From an uncultured Lachnospiraceae bacterium (lineage in GTDB: Bacteria; Bacillota; Clostridia; Lachnospirales; Lachnospiraceae), in the NCBI GenBank assembly GCA_902779355.1, contig CACZBF010000012.1, forward strand, positions 21,862 to 85,861: a stretch of DNA of 64,000 nt, given 5' to 3'. The notes below the pieces were generated by a model. The model was not told where the DNA came from. It ran no database searches and saw only the letters and a program-made list of their open reading frames with translations. Both the position numbers and the translations under genes were made by a program. Within the stretch, counting starts at the first letter, position 1. Every line of letters starts with the position of its first letter. Of the stretch, positions 1 through 9,393 are shown piece by piece.

Positions 1-60
1 CGGAAAGAGCCGGCTTTGGTTTTTCAAAAAACTTTGCAGTACCGTCTTATCATAGGTCAT
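1..60 (-). CDS. Partial unknown small protein, cut by window edge
   Basis: An ATG at 60 on the minus strand opens a frame that runs off the left edge. Its first 20 residues read MTYDKTVLQSFLKNQSRLFP. The ATG overlaps the TGA of maf (ATGA), so the two are probably translationally coupled, with the ribosome site lying in the end of maf. The start vaguely resembles small acidic clostridial proteins sometimes labelled glyoxalase, but 20 residues are too few for an assignment. Confidence 0.55.
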   Translation of the reverse strand, partial: MTYDKTVLQSFLKNQSRLFP

Positions 61-653
61 GCTTCTTTTCCTCCTGACACAAAGGGGATCCCGTCCGCCT
101 TCAACTCCTGGCAAAGTTTTGCCACAGGCAGCCCCATGACATTATAAAAATCTCCGGAAAGGCGTTTCACATAAGCCGCAAACAGCCCCTGTACCGCGTA
201 GGCTCCGGCCTTATCCATCGGCTCTCCCGTCGCGACGTAGGTGCGGATCTCCTCTTCTGACATCGAATAGATCTCCACCTCCGTGCAATCGGTGAACGTT
301 TTGAAACGCGTACCGTCGCTTGTCCGGTAGCAATAGGTGACTCCGGTATACACCTGATGCGTGCGGCCCGCAAGCCCCTTCAACACACGCACGGCATCTT
401 CCGTATCCTTGGGCTTGCCAAGGATCGCACCGTCCAGCGCCACGATCGTGTCCGCCCCGATCACCAGGGTATCCTCCCCTGCCGTTGCCGCCACTTCCTC
501 TGCCTTCTGCCTGGAAAGCTGAGCCACTACGTCCTCCGGCGCCTGCTCTGTAATCTTCTCTTCCCCCTGCGCCGGCTGCACGGTAAACGTGACGCCGATC
601 TGTGATAAGATCTCTTTTCTCCTCGGAGACCCCGAGGCTAAAATAATATGCAT
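57..653 (-). CDS. maf: Maf-type nucleoside triphosphate pyrophosphatase
   Basis: This 198-aa protein belongs to the Maf/YhdE house-cleaning family, which hydrolyses non-canonical or modified nucleoside triphosphates to monophosphates in the cytosol and is also linked to septum formation. The family signature LASGSPRR is at residues 5-12, followed by GADTIVALDG, the GKPKDTEDA segment, KAGAYAVQG and the C-terminal GDFYNVMGLPV. The length is normal. The ATG at 653 is chosen because GGAGGA lies just upstream and homology begins there; a longer frame to 773 has no support. It is third in an addB-addA-maf run and its stop overlaps the start of the next gene. A GC-rich inverted repeat occupies the 110-bp gap to addA. 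Confidence 0.95.
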   Translation of the reverse strand: MHIILASGSPRRKEILSQIGVTFTVQPAQGEEKITEQAPEDVVAQLSRQKAEEVAATAGEDTLVIGADTIVALDGAILGKPKDTEDAVRVLKGLAGRTHQVYTGVTYCYRTSDGTRFKTFTDCTEVEIYSMSEEEIRTYVATGEPMDKAGAYAVQGLFAAYVKRLSGDFYNVMGLPVAKLCQELKADGIPFVSGGKEA

Positions 654-762
654 CTTTTTCTCCTCCAACGAACGGTAGTTTCTCATACACTCGCCCCGGC
701 CTGCCGGGAGGACGGGGCGGCCGCTGGCTGTGGGCAGGCAGAGGTCGCCCTGTGCCCATCGT

Positions 763-3700
763 CTACAGCGCAATCGTCTCGCCGAGGTGGAAGGAGTAGA
801 TCAGCTTCTCTTTCACCTGGGCGCGCTTGTTGCGGCTGACCGCGTCCGCATACAGGTCCAGCTGGGTCTGGTAGCGGTCGATCAACTGCTGCCCTTTGTC
901 GACACGGTCCGTCTTATAATCCATAATAACATATTGCCCTTCCTCCGCAAAGAAGACATCGATGATCCCCTGTACCAGGACGGTTTCATCACTTTCTTTG
1001 TGATAGACTTCCGACGCCGGAAGCCCGAGGACAAACGGTTTTTCTTTACAGAGTAAATTGTTCTTTGCTGCCTTGTGCATCCGAACGGCGAGGTCCGATG
1101 AAAGGAAGCGCACGATTGCCTGTGTGGAGACCAGCGCTTTTATTTCTTCCGTGATGCGGCCGTCTCCTAGCATCTCCTGCAGGGCGGCTTCGACCCAGGC
1201 GGTCTGCTTTTCTTTTTCCCAGTCCGGGAAACCACCGGTTTGGGCAAAGTCAAGGCATTCCATTACACGATGCATCGCGCTTCCGCGCAAGGCGCCTTTG
1301 TTTTCTTCGCTCCCGTCCGATGCAAACGAGGGGACGGCTTTTGGGTGCTCGGTTTTCTTGACCCAGTCCAGTTCCTCCGCTTCCCCTTCCGCAAAAAGCA
1401 TAGCCTGATGCTTCAGTTCCGAAACGGAAACCTTTGTCCGGATATCCTGCTCTCCCTCATAGGGATAGCGATAGGTCAGGTAGGACAGTTCCTCCAGCCC
1501 CGCATCATCTGCGTTTGCAAGAAGGGCCTCTGCCGCCTCACGACGAACAGCGTGTACCGTCTCTTCGCGCAATTTTGCGTCCGCAAGCGCCGCCGGCGTC
1601 ACAACCTGTACCTCATAGCGACCGGGATACGATAACAGCGCCGGGAGAACAAGCGACAGAAAACTTTTTGCCGAAAACCGCTTTGAAAAAGAAAACCGTG
1701 CCCCGGGTTCGAGCGGCAGATCCGAAAAGGCCGCGCGCTCGCTTTCAAGGAGCGCATCTGCCCCTTTTGCGCCGGCAGTGAAGATCAGTTTTTCCTTTGC
1801 CCTCGTCATTGCCACATAAAGGACTCGCAGTTCTTCTCCCATATTTTCGGCGCGGCTGATCTCTGCGATCGCTTCACGCAGCACAGTGGTGCGCCGTGTA
1901 CGTCGTTTCACATCCACCTCATGCAGACCAAGGCCGTATTCCGGGTGGATCAGCATCGCATTTTTCTCATCGTTCCGATTGAACTGCTTTCCGAGAAGAC
2001 TGACAAAGACCACAGGAAATTCGAGGCCCTTGCTCTTATGGATACTCATGATCCGCACCACATCCGAAAGATCCGCAGTCAGTTCCGCCCCACCGGTTTC
2101 AATCTCATACTTCTGCAGTTTCTCAATATAACGCACAAAATGATACAGACCGTGGTAACTGGTTTTTTCATAGGCAACGGCTTTTTCCGTCAGCATCTCC
2201 AGGTTCGCGCGCTTCTGCTCCCCGCCCGGCAGGACCGTCACATGATCGAGATATCCTGTCTCATGCAGGATCTCCGTGATCAGCTCGTGGATCGGCGTAT
2301 CTTTCGCACGCGTGCGATAGTCGCGGATCATGGCAAGAAACTTCTTTGTTTTCTCGCTCTTTAGGACACAGGTATAGAAAGCGGCTTCAGGATCCTCACT
2401 ACGGATCGCCGCCAAATCGTCATCCGAAAAGCCGCCGATCGGGGAACGCAGCACCGCCGTGAGCGGAATATCCTGCATTGGGTTGTCGAGGATCGCAAGG
2501 AACGAGAGCATCGTCTGCACTTCGATGGCATCAAAATAGCCCGTGGTGATACCGACCTGCGCCGGGATTCCCTCCTGTTCAAAAACCTTCGCCAATACAT
2601 CGGCTGTATTCCCCGGACTCCGCAGCAAGATCACAATATCCCCGAAGGTGATCCGTCGTAGCTCTCCCGTCGCCGGATCCGTCACATGTTCTTCCTGCAT
2701 GAGGCGTTTGATCTCTCCTGCGATCATCCGGGCTTCCGCTTCAATCGGATCATTGATCCCTTCTCCCGCAAGAGCCTCGGAATCCGTCTCGGCAAGAAGC
2801 ATCCGTACCGCCGGCTCATCCGTACCCGGAAAAACCGCGCCGGGATAGAGTGCCACTTCCGCATCATATGATACCATTCCGACATCCTGCTCCATGAGCC
2901 GATAGCAGACGTCATTGATCGCAGAAAGGATCTCTGGTCTGCTCCTAAAATTCTTATGCAGATCGATCCGCTCCTCATAGACCCCACCCACCGGATAAGT
3001 CCGATAGCGCTCCATAAAGAGTTCCGGCCTTGCGAGGCGGAAGCGGTAAATACTCTGCTTCACATCGCCCACAAGAAACAGATTTTTACTCCCGTTCTCC
3101 GTGCGGACGATCCTGGAAAGGATCGCTTCCTGCAGGGAATTGCTGTCCTGATATTCATCCACCATGATCTCTTCAAAATGATCCCGGTAACTCTGGGCCG
3201 TATCAGACGGTCCGCCTGTTTCAGGATCTGTTAAGATCTGCAGCGCATAGGACTCCATATCAGAAAAATCCAGCATATCCTTTTCTTTTTTCCGTTCCCT
3301 GAAACGGGATAAATAGGCCTCCGTCAGCCGGATAACAGCCTTCGCAGTCTGGCCCGTCCGCTTGGCCGCACCTGCAAATTCCGTCACATCTCTCTCCAGA
3401 AAATGCGTTTTTATTTTATTAAATTCTTTTTTAATATCGTCTCTTTTCTTTGTAACAGCGCTCTTTTTTTGTGGGTCTCCATCAAATTTCCGGGCTGCGG
3501 GAAGTGAACCGAATGAGAAAGCAGCCGCCGCTTCTCTCAGTTCCTCAACTGTGACTGCCTCTGCAAGCTGCGACAGCCCCTCCGCTTCCGCATGGAGCTT
3601 TTCTGCATAAACGGCCGGCCCGTCCGGCGCGAGCGCCAGCCGCTCGCAAGCAAGCAGTTCCTCACCAAGATCCGCAAGCCTCGCCCTGACCATGGCAAAC

Positions 3701-4350
3701 CACGCCGAAAAGAGCGGCGACGACAGAAAGTTCTGTCCATCAGCATCCTGATAGACAGCCATACATTCGGTAAGCCATTCTGTAGGCGAGGGATGGCTCT
3801 GCGCAAATGTGGCAAGCCGCCGCACCATTTCCTTTACACCGTTGTCATCCCGTTTCCCGCTGTAGGATTCCAGGAGAAGGGAAAAGTCCGCTGCCCCCTC
3901 CTCATAAAAGTCCGCAAAGACCTCGTCCAGCACTTCCTCCGCCAGCAGGAGCGTTTCTCCGGTATCCGCGACCCGCATCGTCGGGGAAAGATCCGCCTTT
4001 TGAAAATAATTGCGTACCAGAAACAGGCAGAAACTGTCGTACGTCGTGATCTGTGCATGGTGGAGCAGGGTCTCCTGCTTCTTGAGATGCTCATTATCCG
4101 GGTCTTTTTCAAGCGCAGCTTCGATCGCGCCCCGGATCCGCTCCCGCATTTCCGCCGCAGCCGCATTGGTAAATGTCAGCACCAAAAGACGGTCGATCTC
4201 AACCGGATGTTTCTCATCCAAAAGCAGCCCGACGATCCGTGCCGTCAGAACCGCTGTTTTTCCGGATCCTGCCGCCGCACTGACAAGGAGATTCTTATTC
4301 CGGCACGCGATCACCTGTGCCTGCTCGGTTGTCCATGTTCGTTCACTCAT
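763..4350 (-). CDS. addA: ATP-dependent helicase/nuclease subunit A (AddA)
   Basis: AddA is the UvrD-like helicase and nuclease half of AddAB, the Gram-positive counterpart of RecBCD, which resects double-strand breaks for recombination. The 1195-aa protein has Walker A AAAGSGKT near residues 25-32, the Walker B-type motif DEYQD near 395, the GDVKQSIYRFR segment, SIHKSKGLEFPVV and the late helicase motif YVAMTRAKE. The RecB-family nuclease motif DYKTDRV is near 1142, close to the C terminus, so both activities look intact. The chosen ATG at 4350 overlaps the end of addB by 8 bp; an in-frame ATG four codons upstream is an alternative, and neither is ideally spaced from the AGGAAG element. Length is normal for clostridial AddA. 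Confidence 0.97.
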   Translation of the reverse strand: MSERTWTTEQAQVIACRNKNLLVSAAAGSGKTAVLTARIVGLLLDEKHPVEIDRLLVLTFTNAAAAEMRERIRGAIEAALEKDPDNEHLKKQETLLHHAQITTYDSFCLFLVRNYFQKADLSPTMRVADTGETLLLAEEVLDEVFADFYEEGAADFSLLLESYSGKRDDNGVKEMVRRLATFAQSHPSPTEWLTECMAVYQDADGQNFLSSPLFSAWFAMVRARLADLGEELLACERLALAPDGPAVYAEKLHAEAEGLSQLAEAVTVEELREAAAAFSFGSLPAARKFDGDPQKKSAVTKKRDDIKKEFNKIKTHFLERDVTEFAGAAKRTGQTAKAVIRLTEAYLSRFRERKKEKDMLDFSDMESYALQILTDPETGGPSDTAQSYRDHFEEIMVDEYQDSNSLQEAILSRIVRTENGSKNLFLVGDVKQSIYRFRLARPELFMERYRTYPVGGVYEERIDLHKNFRSRPEILSAINDVCYRLMEQDVGMVSYDAEVALYPGAVFPGTDEPAVRMLLAETDSEALAGEGINDPIEAEARMIAGEIKRLMQEEHVTDPATGELRRITFGDIVILLRSPGNTADVLAKVFEQEGIPAQVGITTGYFDAIEVQTMLSFLAILDNPMQDIPLTAVLRSPIGGFSDDDLAAIRSEDPEAAFYTCVLKSEKTKKFLAMIRDYRTRAKDTPIHELITEILHETGYLDHVTVLPGGEQKRANLEMLTEKAVAYEKTSYHGLYHFVRYIEKLQKYEIETGGAELTADLSDVVRIMSIHKSKGLEFPVVFVSLLGKQFNRNDEKNAMLIHPEYGLGLHEVDVKRRTRRTTVLREAIAEISRAENMGEELRVLYVAMTRAKEKLIFTAGAKGADALLESERAAFSDLPLEPGARFSFSKRFSAKSFLSLVLPALLSYPGRYEVQVVTPAALADAKLREETVHAVRREAAEALLANADDAGLEELSYLTYRYPYEGEQDIRTKVSVSELKHQAMLFAEGEAEELDWVKKTEHPKAVPSFASDGSEENKGALRGSAMHRVMECLDFAQTGGFPDWEKEKQTAWVEAALQEMLGDGRITEEIKALVSTQAIVRFLSSDLAVRMHKAAKNNLLCKEKPFVLGLPASEVYHKESDETVLVQGIIDVFFAEEGQYVIMDYKTDRVDKGQQLIDRYQTQLDLYADAVSRNKRAQVKEKLIYSFHLGETIAL

Positions 4351-7300
4351 CGCTTGTCTCATTTCTTCCTGCCGTTCCGCTTTTGCGGAGGGCGCTTCGC
4401 ATCCGTGACAGGATCTCTGTATCCTCTGCTGCTTCCACCTGTCGGATCGCATCTGTCATTCCCTCGTGAAATCCGCAGATTGCCCGATAGCCGCATACTG
4501 TGCAGGGATTTTTGTCCTTTGTCACACAGGGCGATGCTTTGATGTTCCCCGAGAGGATCTCCTTTGCGAATGCCGTGATCCGTTCTCTTGTAAACTGCTC
4601 AACTGTGTGAAAATCTGTTTCTTCCATGACCGCAGAATGCTCCAGATAGCTCCCGTCCTTTTTCTTTCCCACCTTGATCACATCGGATCTGCCGGCAAAT
4701 GACGCGTCCTCAAAGCAACTATCCAGCGCAGCGATCGCCTCCGGATCCGCATTGATCATCCCGTCCGGCCGCATTTCCTTCAGGAGATTGCGCTCTGCTT
4801 CTTCCTCCGTGATCTCCTTTTCCTCCGTCAGGATCGGATCTTCCAAATGGCAGAAAAACATGCCTGCCGGATGGATGGTCTTTCCGGGATATCTTTTTTG
4901 CATCAGCTCTTCGGCCGCCGCCATATAGAGCACAAGCTGGAGCTGCAAGCCTTCATAGATCTCCGGAAGCGAATAAACGGCATTTCCGGATTTATAATCC
5001 AACACTTTTACAAACAGATCGTCTCCGTCTGCATATGTATCCAGCCGGTCGATCCTGCCGGAAAGCAGGAGCCTTTCTCCTTCACCCAGAGAGAATTTCG
5101 CTGCCGCAAGGTCACTGTCCGGTCCGAATGCCGCTTCGTATAACTCCGGTGAAAACCGCCCGGCGCGAAGCTGCGCAGTCAGCGTACGGACTGACCTTTT
5201 CAGGATCCGCTGCATCCGCGCGAGATCGTATTTCCCTTTTGCATCTGCATAAAAGTCGCCCTTCTTCAGCGACAGCACCGCTTCTGAAAGCGCCTTTTCG
5301 GCATACCTCATGCTTTCCTCGTCCGTGACCGAAGACCAGCTCTTTTGATCCTCTGCAAGATATGCCCCGTAATGTTCCAACGCGAGGTGATAGACGTTTC
5401 CGATATCCGGCGCGCCGAGCTCGTGAAGATCACGTTCCGACAGTTTCAGGCCATACCGGACAAAATAGCGGAATGCGCAGGAAGCGAACTGCTCCATCTT
5501 CGTCGCCGCCCCCATCAAGACCTTTCCGTACAGATTTTTCGCAGTTTCACGGCTGATCCGATCCGGCTGGCTTTTTGAAAATGCAGCGGAAAGCATACGC
5601 GCCGGATACGCCTTATCAGCGCCATGCTTCAAAAACCAGCGATACAAAGTCAAAAATAAGTTTTCAGGCTTTCCCTCCCGCAGCCTGTCAAACCCGGACA
5701 AAAACAGCCTCTCCGCACTCTCCGGGGTCTCCAGAAGATATTGCGCGCTTTCCGGCTCCTCCACAGAAATTTTCGGAAACAGTTTCTGGAGCATTCCGAT
5801 CAGATAGGAAGGGCGTCTGGATTTCCCCTCGGCATCCGTATGCCGGAAGGTCAGGATCAATTCTCGAGAAGGTTTCGTCAGATTCGAATAAAGATAAAAC
5901 CGCTGGATAAACGCGCGCTCTTTCGGCGAGGGAGAAAGCGCAATCCCGGCCTCTTCAAAATATTCCCGTTCCAGTTCGGAGATCATCCCACCGGACGGAC
6001 TCCCCTTCGGGATAATGCCGTCATTCATCCCGATAAAAAATAAAATCTTGATTTCAGAAAGCCGTGTGCGCTCCATATCTCCAAGCGTCACGCGATCATA
6101 CCCGGGCGGGATCAAACCGACATCCGCTTCTTCCAATCCTGCATCAAAGATCTCCGAAAACTCTTCCGGCGACAACGACTCCTCCGCAAGAAGCGTTGCG
6201 ATCTTGTCCAGAAGATTGATCACGATCCCGTAGATCCGTTCATATTCTCTGGATTTCTCCAGCTTGTTTTGCGTCAGGAAGCGGTCAGAAGCAGCAAGCA
6301 TCTGTTCTTCCACATGATGTGCGAGAAGAAAATCATAGATCGCGCGGCATTCCGCCTCCGCAGCCCTGTTTTCCTTCGAAAAAACCTCCTCCAGGGGCGC
6401 TAAATCCTGCACGACGCTCTCCCGAAGCGCATTCAGCTCCTCGAGATCCTCTTCCGTTATCTTTTCCGGCTTCCGCGCCCAGCGTTGTTTCCACATGTTC
6501 CCCCTGATCCCGTTGGCCAGGACATAGGTTTCCAGAAGGTCCGTCATTTCTTCCGGGATTCCGGACAGGCCCGTCCGCAGATAATGAAAGACGCTCTCCG
6601 GCGCGAAAGACGTGCGAAGGATTGAAAGGATCCCCCGCAACATTTCCGTCAACGGAGAAAACAGGATCGACCGTTTCTGATCCAGAAAGACCGGCACCGA
6701 AAAACGCCGGAAAACCTCCTCCGCATAGGTCGCATAGGTCGCAAGATCCCCCGAGACGATCGCAAAATCGCGAAAGCGGTAGCCTTCCGTCCGTACCAGA
6801 CGGTGGATCTCCGAAACCGCAAAGGTCAGTTCCTCTTTGGGGTTGGAAAGTGCACAAAGGCGGATCTGATGCGTCCCCTGCTGGTCTGATGCCCCTTCAT
6901 AGACCGCTCTCTTCCGGAAAAGACATTGCTCTAAAAAGGAAAGCTCCGGCGCATGCACGAAGCGCTTCTCTTTCGCACCGGGAAGCCACAGGGGCTTTTT
7001 GACCTCTGTGTCGGTATCCTCCGCGATCCGCAGCAACGTATAGACCGTCTTTTCACTGAGGTAGAAAAGGTCGGAAAGAACCGGCTTTTTGAATAGGTCG
7101 GTCTCCTCATCCACGGTGACCGTCACATAGACCTCCGAAACCAGCGGAAAGATCCGCTCCAGCAATTGATTCTGGATCGGTGTAAACCCGGTGAAGCCGT
7201 CCAGCACGATCACGCTGTCCTTGATCAGCGCGGATTCCTCCGCCTTTTCGATCAAGAGCCCTAAGACCTCTTCTGCGGTAATGTAGACGCCCCTCAGGTA

Positions 7301-7807
7301 TTCTTCAAATCCCCGGTAAACCGTCAGGATATCCTGCAATTTGTACAAAAACGCCGGCGTCCCTTTTTGTGTTTTAATGAGGTCTTCCAAAATCTCCGGC
7401 GTCACCTGATACTGCATGAATTCGGAGATCAGAGACTTTAACTCCGTCAGCGTCCCCATGCCCCGGAGATTGCTGCGCAGCATCGTCAGTTCTTCGCTTT
7501 TTTCCTGCGCGACCTTCCGAAGGACCAGATTTTTCCCGGTTTCCTCCAGGATGCGAAAATCCGTGAGACCGAGATCGTCAAACACGCGAAATGCCAGCCG
7601 GTCAAAGCTAAGAACGTCAATATTCATGATGGAATTGCCCGGAAAGCACGTCACAAGTGCTTTCTGCGTCTCCATCGTAAACTGTTCCGGTACGATGATC
7701 AGAAAGTTCCTGTCCGGCTCCTTTTCGGACTGCCTGATCACATGATCATAGGCCCATGTGGATTTTCCGCTGCCTGCGCAGCCGCAAATGAATTGTAAGC
7801 GGGACAT
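4343..7807 (-). CDS. addB: ATP-dependent helicase/nuclease subunit B (AddB)
   Basis: AddB is the partner of AddA: it has an ATP-binding fold, recognises Chi-type sequences and carries a second nuclease domain stapled by an iron-sulfur cluster. The 1154-aa protein begins with Walker A GCAGSGKST at residues 9-17. The nuclease segment LDYKSGNAVYSL is present. The four cluster cysteines are visible as one in ASCAFRYF near residue 774 and three in the C-terminal CVTKDKNPCTVCGYRAIC near 1097-1114. AGGGGAG lies upstream of the ATG. It overlaps addA by 8 bp and is the first gene of the run. It follows the strong terminator of the SIMPL gene, so its promoter must lie in the short gap, where I could not find a convincing one. 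Confidence 0.96.
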   Translation of the reverse strand: MSRLQFICGCAGSGKSTWAYDHVIRQSEKEPDRNFLIIVPEQFTMETQKALVTCFPGNSIMNIDVLSFDRLAFRVFDDLGLTDFRILEETGKNLVLRKVAQEKSEELTMLRSNLRGMGTLTELKSLISEFMQYQVTPEILEDLIKTQKGTPAFLYKLQDILTVYRGFEEYLRGVYITAEEVLGLLIEKAEESALIKDSVIVLDGFTGFTPIQNQLLERIFPLVSEVYVTVTVDEETDLFKKPVLSDLFYLSEKTVYTLLRIAEDTDTEVKKPLWLPGAKEKRFVHAPELSFLEQCLFRKRAVYEGASDQQGTHQIRLCALSNPKEELTFAVSEIHRLVRTEGYRFRDFAIVSGDLATYATYAEEVFRRFSVPVFLDQKRSILFSPLTEMLRGILSILRTSFAPESVFHYLRTGLSGIPEEMTDLLETYVLANGIRGNMWKQRWARKPEKITEEDLEELNALRESVVQDLAPLEEVFSKENRAAEAECRAIYDFLLAHHVEEQMLAASDRFLTQNKLEKSREYERIYGIVINLLDKIATLLAEESLSPEEFSEIFDAGLEEADVGLIPPGYDRVTLGDMERTRLSEIKILFFIGMNDGIIPKGSPSGGMISELEREYFEEAGIALSPSPKERAFIQRFYLYSNLTKPSRELILTFRHTDAEGKSRRPSYLIGMLQKLFPKISVEEPESAQYLLETPESAERLFLSGFDRLREGKPENLFLTLYRWFLKHGADKAYPARMLSAAFSKSQPDRISRETAKNLYGKVLMGAATKMEQFASCAFRYFVRYGLKLSERDLHELGAPDIGNVYHLALEHYGAYLAEDQKSWSSVTDEESMRYAEKALSEAVLSLKKGDFYADAKGKYDLARMQRILKRSVRTLTAQLRAGRFSPELYEAAFGPDSDLAAAKFSLGEGERLLLSGRIDRLDTYADGDDLFVKVLDYKSGNAVYSLPEIYEGLQLQLVLYMAAAEELMQKRYPGKTIHPAGMFFCHLEDPILTEEKEITEEEAERNLLKEMRPDGMINADPEAIAALDSCFEDASFAGRSDVIKVGKKKDGSYLEHSAVMEETDFHTVEQFTRERITAFAKEILSGNIKASPCVTKDKNPCTVCGYRAICGFHEGMTDAIRQVEAAEDTEILSRMRSALRKSGTAGRNETSDE

Positions 7808-7839
7808 CCGTCTGCTCCCCTGTTGTCTGCTCTCTTCTG

Positions 7840-7893
7840 AAAAAACAGCACCGCAACGTAAGCTGCCTTACATTGCGATGCCGTCTGCTGTTT
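7840..7893 (-). terminator. Rho-independent terminator after the SIMPL gene
   Basis: On the minus strand GCATCGCAATGTAAG pairs over 15 bp (two G-U pairs) with CTTACGTTGCGGTGC around a short loop. An outer AAACAGC/GCTGTTT pairing encloses it and the 3' arm runs into a six-T tract. It lies 21 bp past the stop of the SIMPL gene and separates it from addB. Because the plus strand also has T residues after the arm, it may work in both directions. Confidence 0.8.
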
Positions 7894-7913
7894 CTTTCGT
7901 ATCTTTACGGTAC

Positions 7914-8672
7914 TCAGCGCAGGCCGTACTCCAACCGTACCGTGATCGTCGCTGTCTTTTCGCGCGAGCTGGTGTCGTAGTAGCCGTCATACGAATAGTT
8001 TGCGGTACCAGTGTTGGCTGCCGTGATCTGGAACACGCCGAGGTTGCTGCTGATCAGCTTTCCAACCTTGGCACCGGACTGCGAAGCAATGATCTTGATC
8101 CGCATTCTGGCATTCTCAGTCGCTTTCTCGATGAGCTCCAGCTTCACATCGTCAAGCTTCGTGCAGTAGTATTCCGGAGAATAGGAAGTAAACTCTACGC
8201 CGGAATCCAGGAGGCTTGAGATATCACGGGAGATCTTCTCCACCGCATCCAGATTTTCGGAGGTGATCACAACACCCTGCTCCAAGCGATAGCCTTCCAA
8301 CGTTTTATTGATCAGGTTGCCGTAATCATCATAGTAATAGTCATATTCCTCCGTGATATCCACGGAATTGAACACGATATCTTCTGACGCTATGCCGTTT
8401 GACGTCAGATAATCATTGACGAGAGCCGCTTCCTTTTTGATCTTGTCGTAAGCCGCTTTGCTCGTCATGGCCTCGCTCGTAAAATAGCCTCTCCATACCA
8501 CGAGATCCGACTCAAAATCGACGCTGGCCGAACCGGTCGCACTGATGGAATGCCCTGCCTGCCTCTTGTAAGAAAGGAATCCGCATACGAGGATCGCGCA
8601 GCAGGCTACCATCGAAACCCCGATGATCAGCGGCGTCAGAAACGCCAGTTTTTTTTCATTGTTCTGTTCCAT
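7914..8672 (-). CDS. SIMPL-domain (DUF541) membrane-anchored protein
   Basis: The 252-aa protein has a short charged N terminus, one membrane helix at about residues 12-33 (FLTPLIIGVSMVACCAILVC) and an extracytoplasmic SIMPL/DUF541 domain beginning with GHSISATGSASVDFESD. Further family features are the long helix with NARMRIKIIASQSGAKVGKL and the final ATITVRLEYGL strand. SIMPL proteins form oligomeric periplasmic or surface assemblies; their biochemical role is unclear. The ATG at 8672 is preferred because AAGGAGAG lies 8 bp upstream. It appears monocistronic and is followed by a strong hairpin terminator. Confidence 0.85.
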   Translation of the reverse strand: MEQNNEKKLAFLTPLIIGVSMVACCAILVCGFLSYKRQAGHSISATGSASVDFESDLVVWRGYFTSEAMTSKAAYDKIKKEAALVNDYLTSNGIASEDIVFNSVDITEEYDYYYDDYGNLINKTLEGYRLEQGVVITSENLDAVEKISRDISSLLDSGVEFTSYSPEYYCTKLDDVKLELIEKATENARMRIKIIASQSGAKVGKLISSNLGVFQITAANTGTANYSYDGYYDTSSREKTATITVRLEYGLR

Positions 8673-8733
8673 GAATACTCTCCTTCCCATAAAACACTAA
8701 CATTATTATAAGCCAGCGTCACGGAACTTGCAA

Positions 8734-9237
8734 TCATTTCTCGTCCGACAGTTTCCGTAAAATCCGCATCATCCGTTCCGTCTTTTTGTGATAAAGAATC
8801 TCGCGCTCCCACGGAAGTCCGAGGACATACTCTGCGTCTTTTTCATCGACGCCGGCCTTCTGAAAACGCGCTTTCAACGTCTCCTGCGTTTCGTCTCCAA
8901 ATTGGCAGGGAACGTACTCATCCGGATCCCGATCGATCTGCTCGGTCTTTACCACACGCCGAAACGTCGCTTTCCCGTAGGCATTATACTCCCGCACAAA
9001 CTCGGCTTTCTCGATCGTTTCCGTGCCCACGGGCTTCTCCCGCAGGATTGTCCCGTTTTCGAGCAGCCGCTCCCAGACCGTCTTTTGCACGAGGTCATGT
9101 GGCGTCGGATAAGAAAGCTCCGCTTCGATCTCCTTCACGGTCTTCCCCAGATCCGCAAGATGCCGCACAGCGTCTAGGCTTGCGGCATCCATGGTAAAGT
9201 TTTGCAGTGCTTTTTGAAAATATGTATTTTCTTGCAT
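8734..9237 (-). CDS. Unrecognised 167-aa protein
   Basis: I do not recognise this family. The protein is soluble, helical and charged. It opens with MQENTYFQKALQNFTMDAASLDAVRHLADLGKTVKEIEAEL, which reads like a small helix-turn-helix-like unit, followed by a central YNAYGKATFRRVVKTEQIDRDPDEYVPC segment and the C-terminal GLPWEREILYHKKTERMMRILRKL. The ATG at 9237 is assumed; a TTG at 9258 is in frame. Neither has a clear Shine-Dalgarno sequence, because the sequence upstream of the ATG is filled by the hairpin element at 9244-9387, which may have displaced the native signal. Confidence 0.6.
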   Translation of the reverse strand: MQENTYFQKALQNFTMDAASLDAVRHLADLGKTVKEIEAELSYPTPHDLVQKTVWERLLENGTILREKPVGTETIEKAEFVREYNAYGKATFRRVVKTEQIDRDPDEYVPCQFGDETQETLKARFQKAGVDEKDAEYVLGLPWEREILYHKKTERMMRILRKLSDEK

Positions 9238-9243
9238 GGCTTT

Positions 9244-9387
9244 GCAGGCGGGTGTCAAAAGTCACATGTCACGAAGTGACATTGTGACCTTTGCGTGAAG
9301 AGGCGCTCTGACGTGCTAGCACGTCATGACGTCTTTCCACGCAAAGTGCACATGCGCATTCTGCGCATGGCACTTTTGGCACCCTGC
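9244..9387. repeat. 144-bp cloverleaf of inverted repeats
   Basis: The whole gap between two genes is a nested inverted-repeat structure. The outer arms at 9244-9262 and 9372-9387 match as GTGTCAAAAGT against ACTTTTGGCAC with flanking GC-rich pairs. Between them lie three hairpins: 9261-9288 (TGTCAC-gaa-GTGACA core), 9289-9346 (CTTTGCGTG with CACGCAAAG, enclosing the perfect palindrome GACGTGCTAGCACGTC at 9310-9325), and 9347-9372 (ATGCGCA-ttc-TGCGCAT). It contains no ORF and no T-tract, so it is not a simple terminator. A palindromic repetitive element, a MITE-like insertion or a structured RNA are possible. Confidence 0.75.
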
Positions 9388-9393
9388 GAATCT

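Noticed and set aside
3592..4542. 316-codon plus-strand frame
   Set aside because: It overlaps addA and the end of addB on the opposite strand, both fully supported.
9244..9387. Simple bidirectional terminator for the two flanking genes
   Set aside because: The structure has three hairpins within an outer stem and no T-tract beyond either outer arm, so an ordinary terminator does not explain it.
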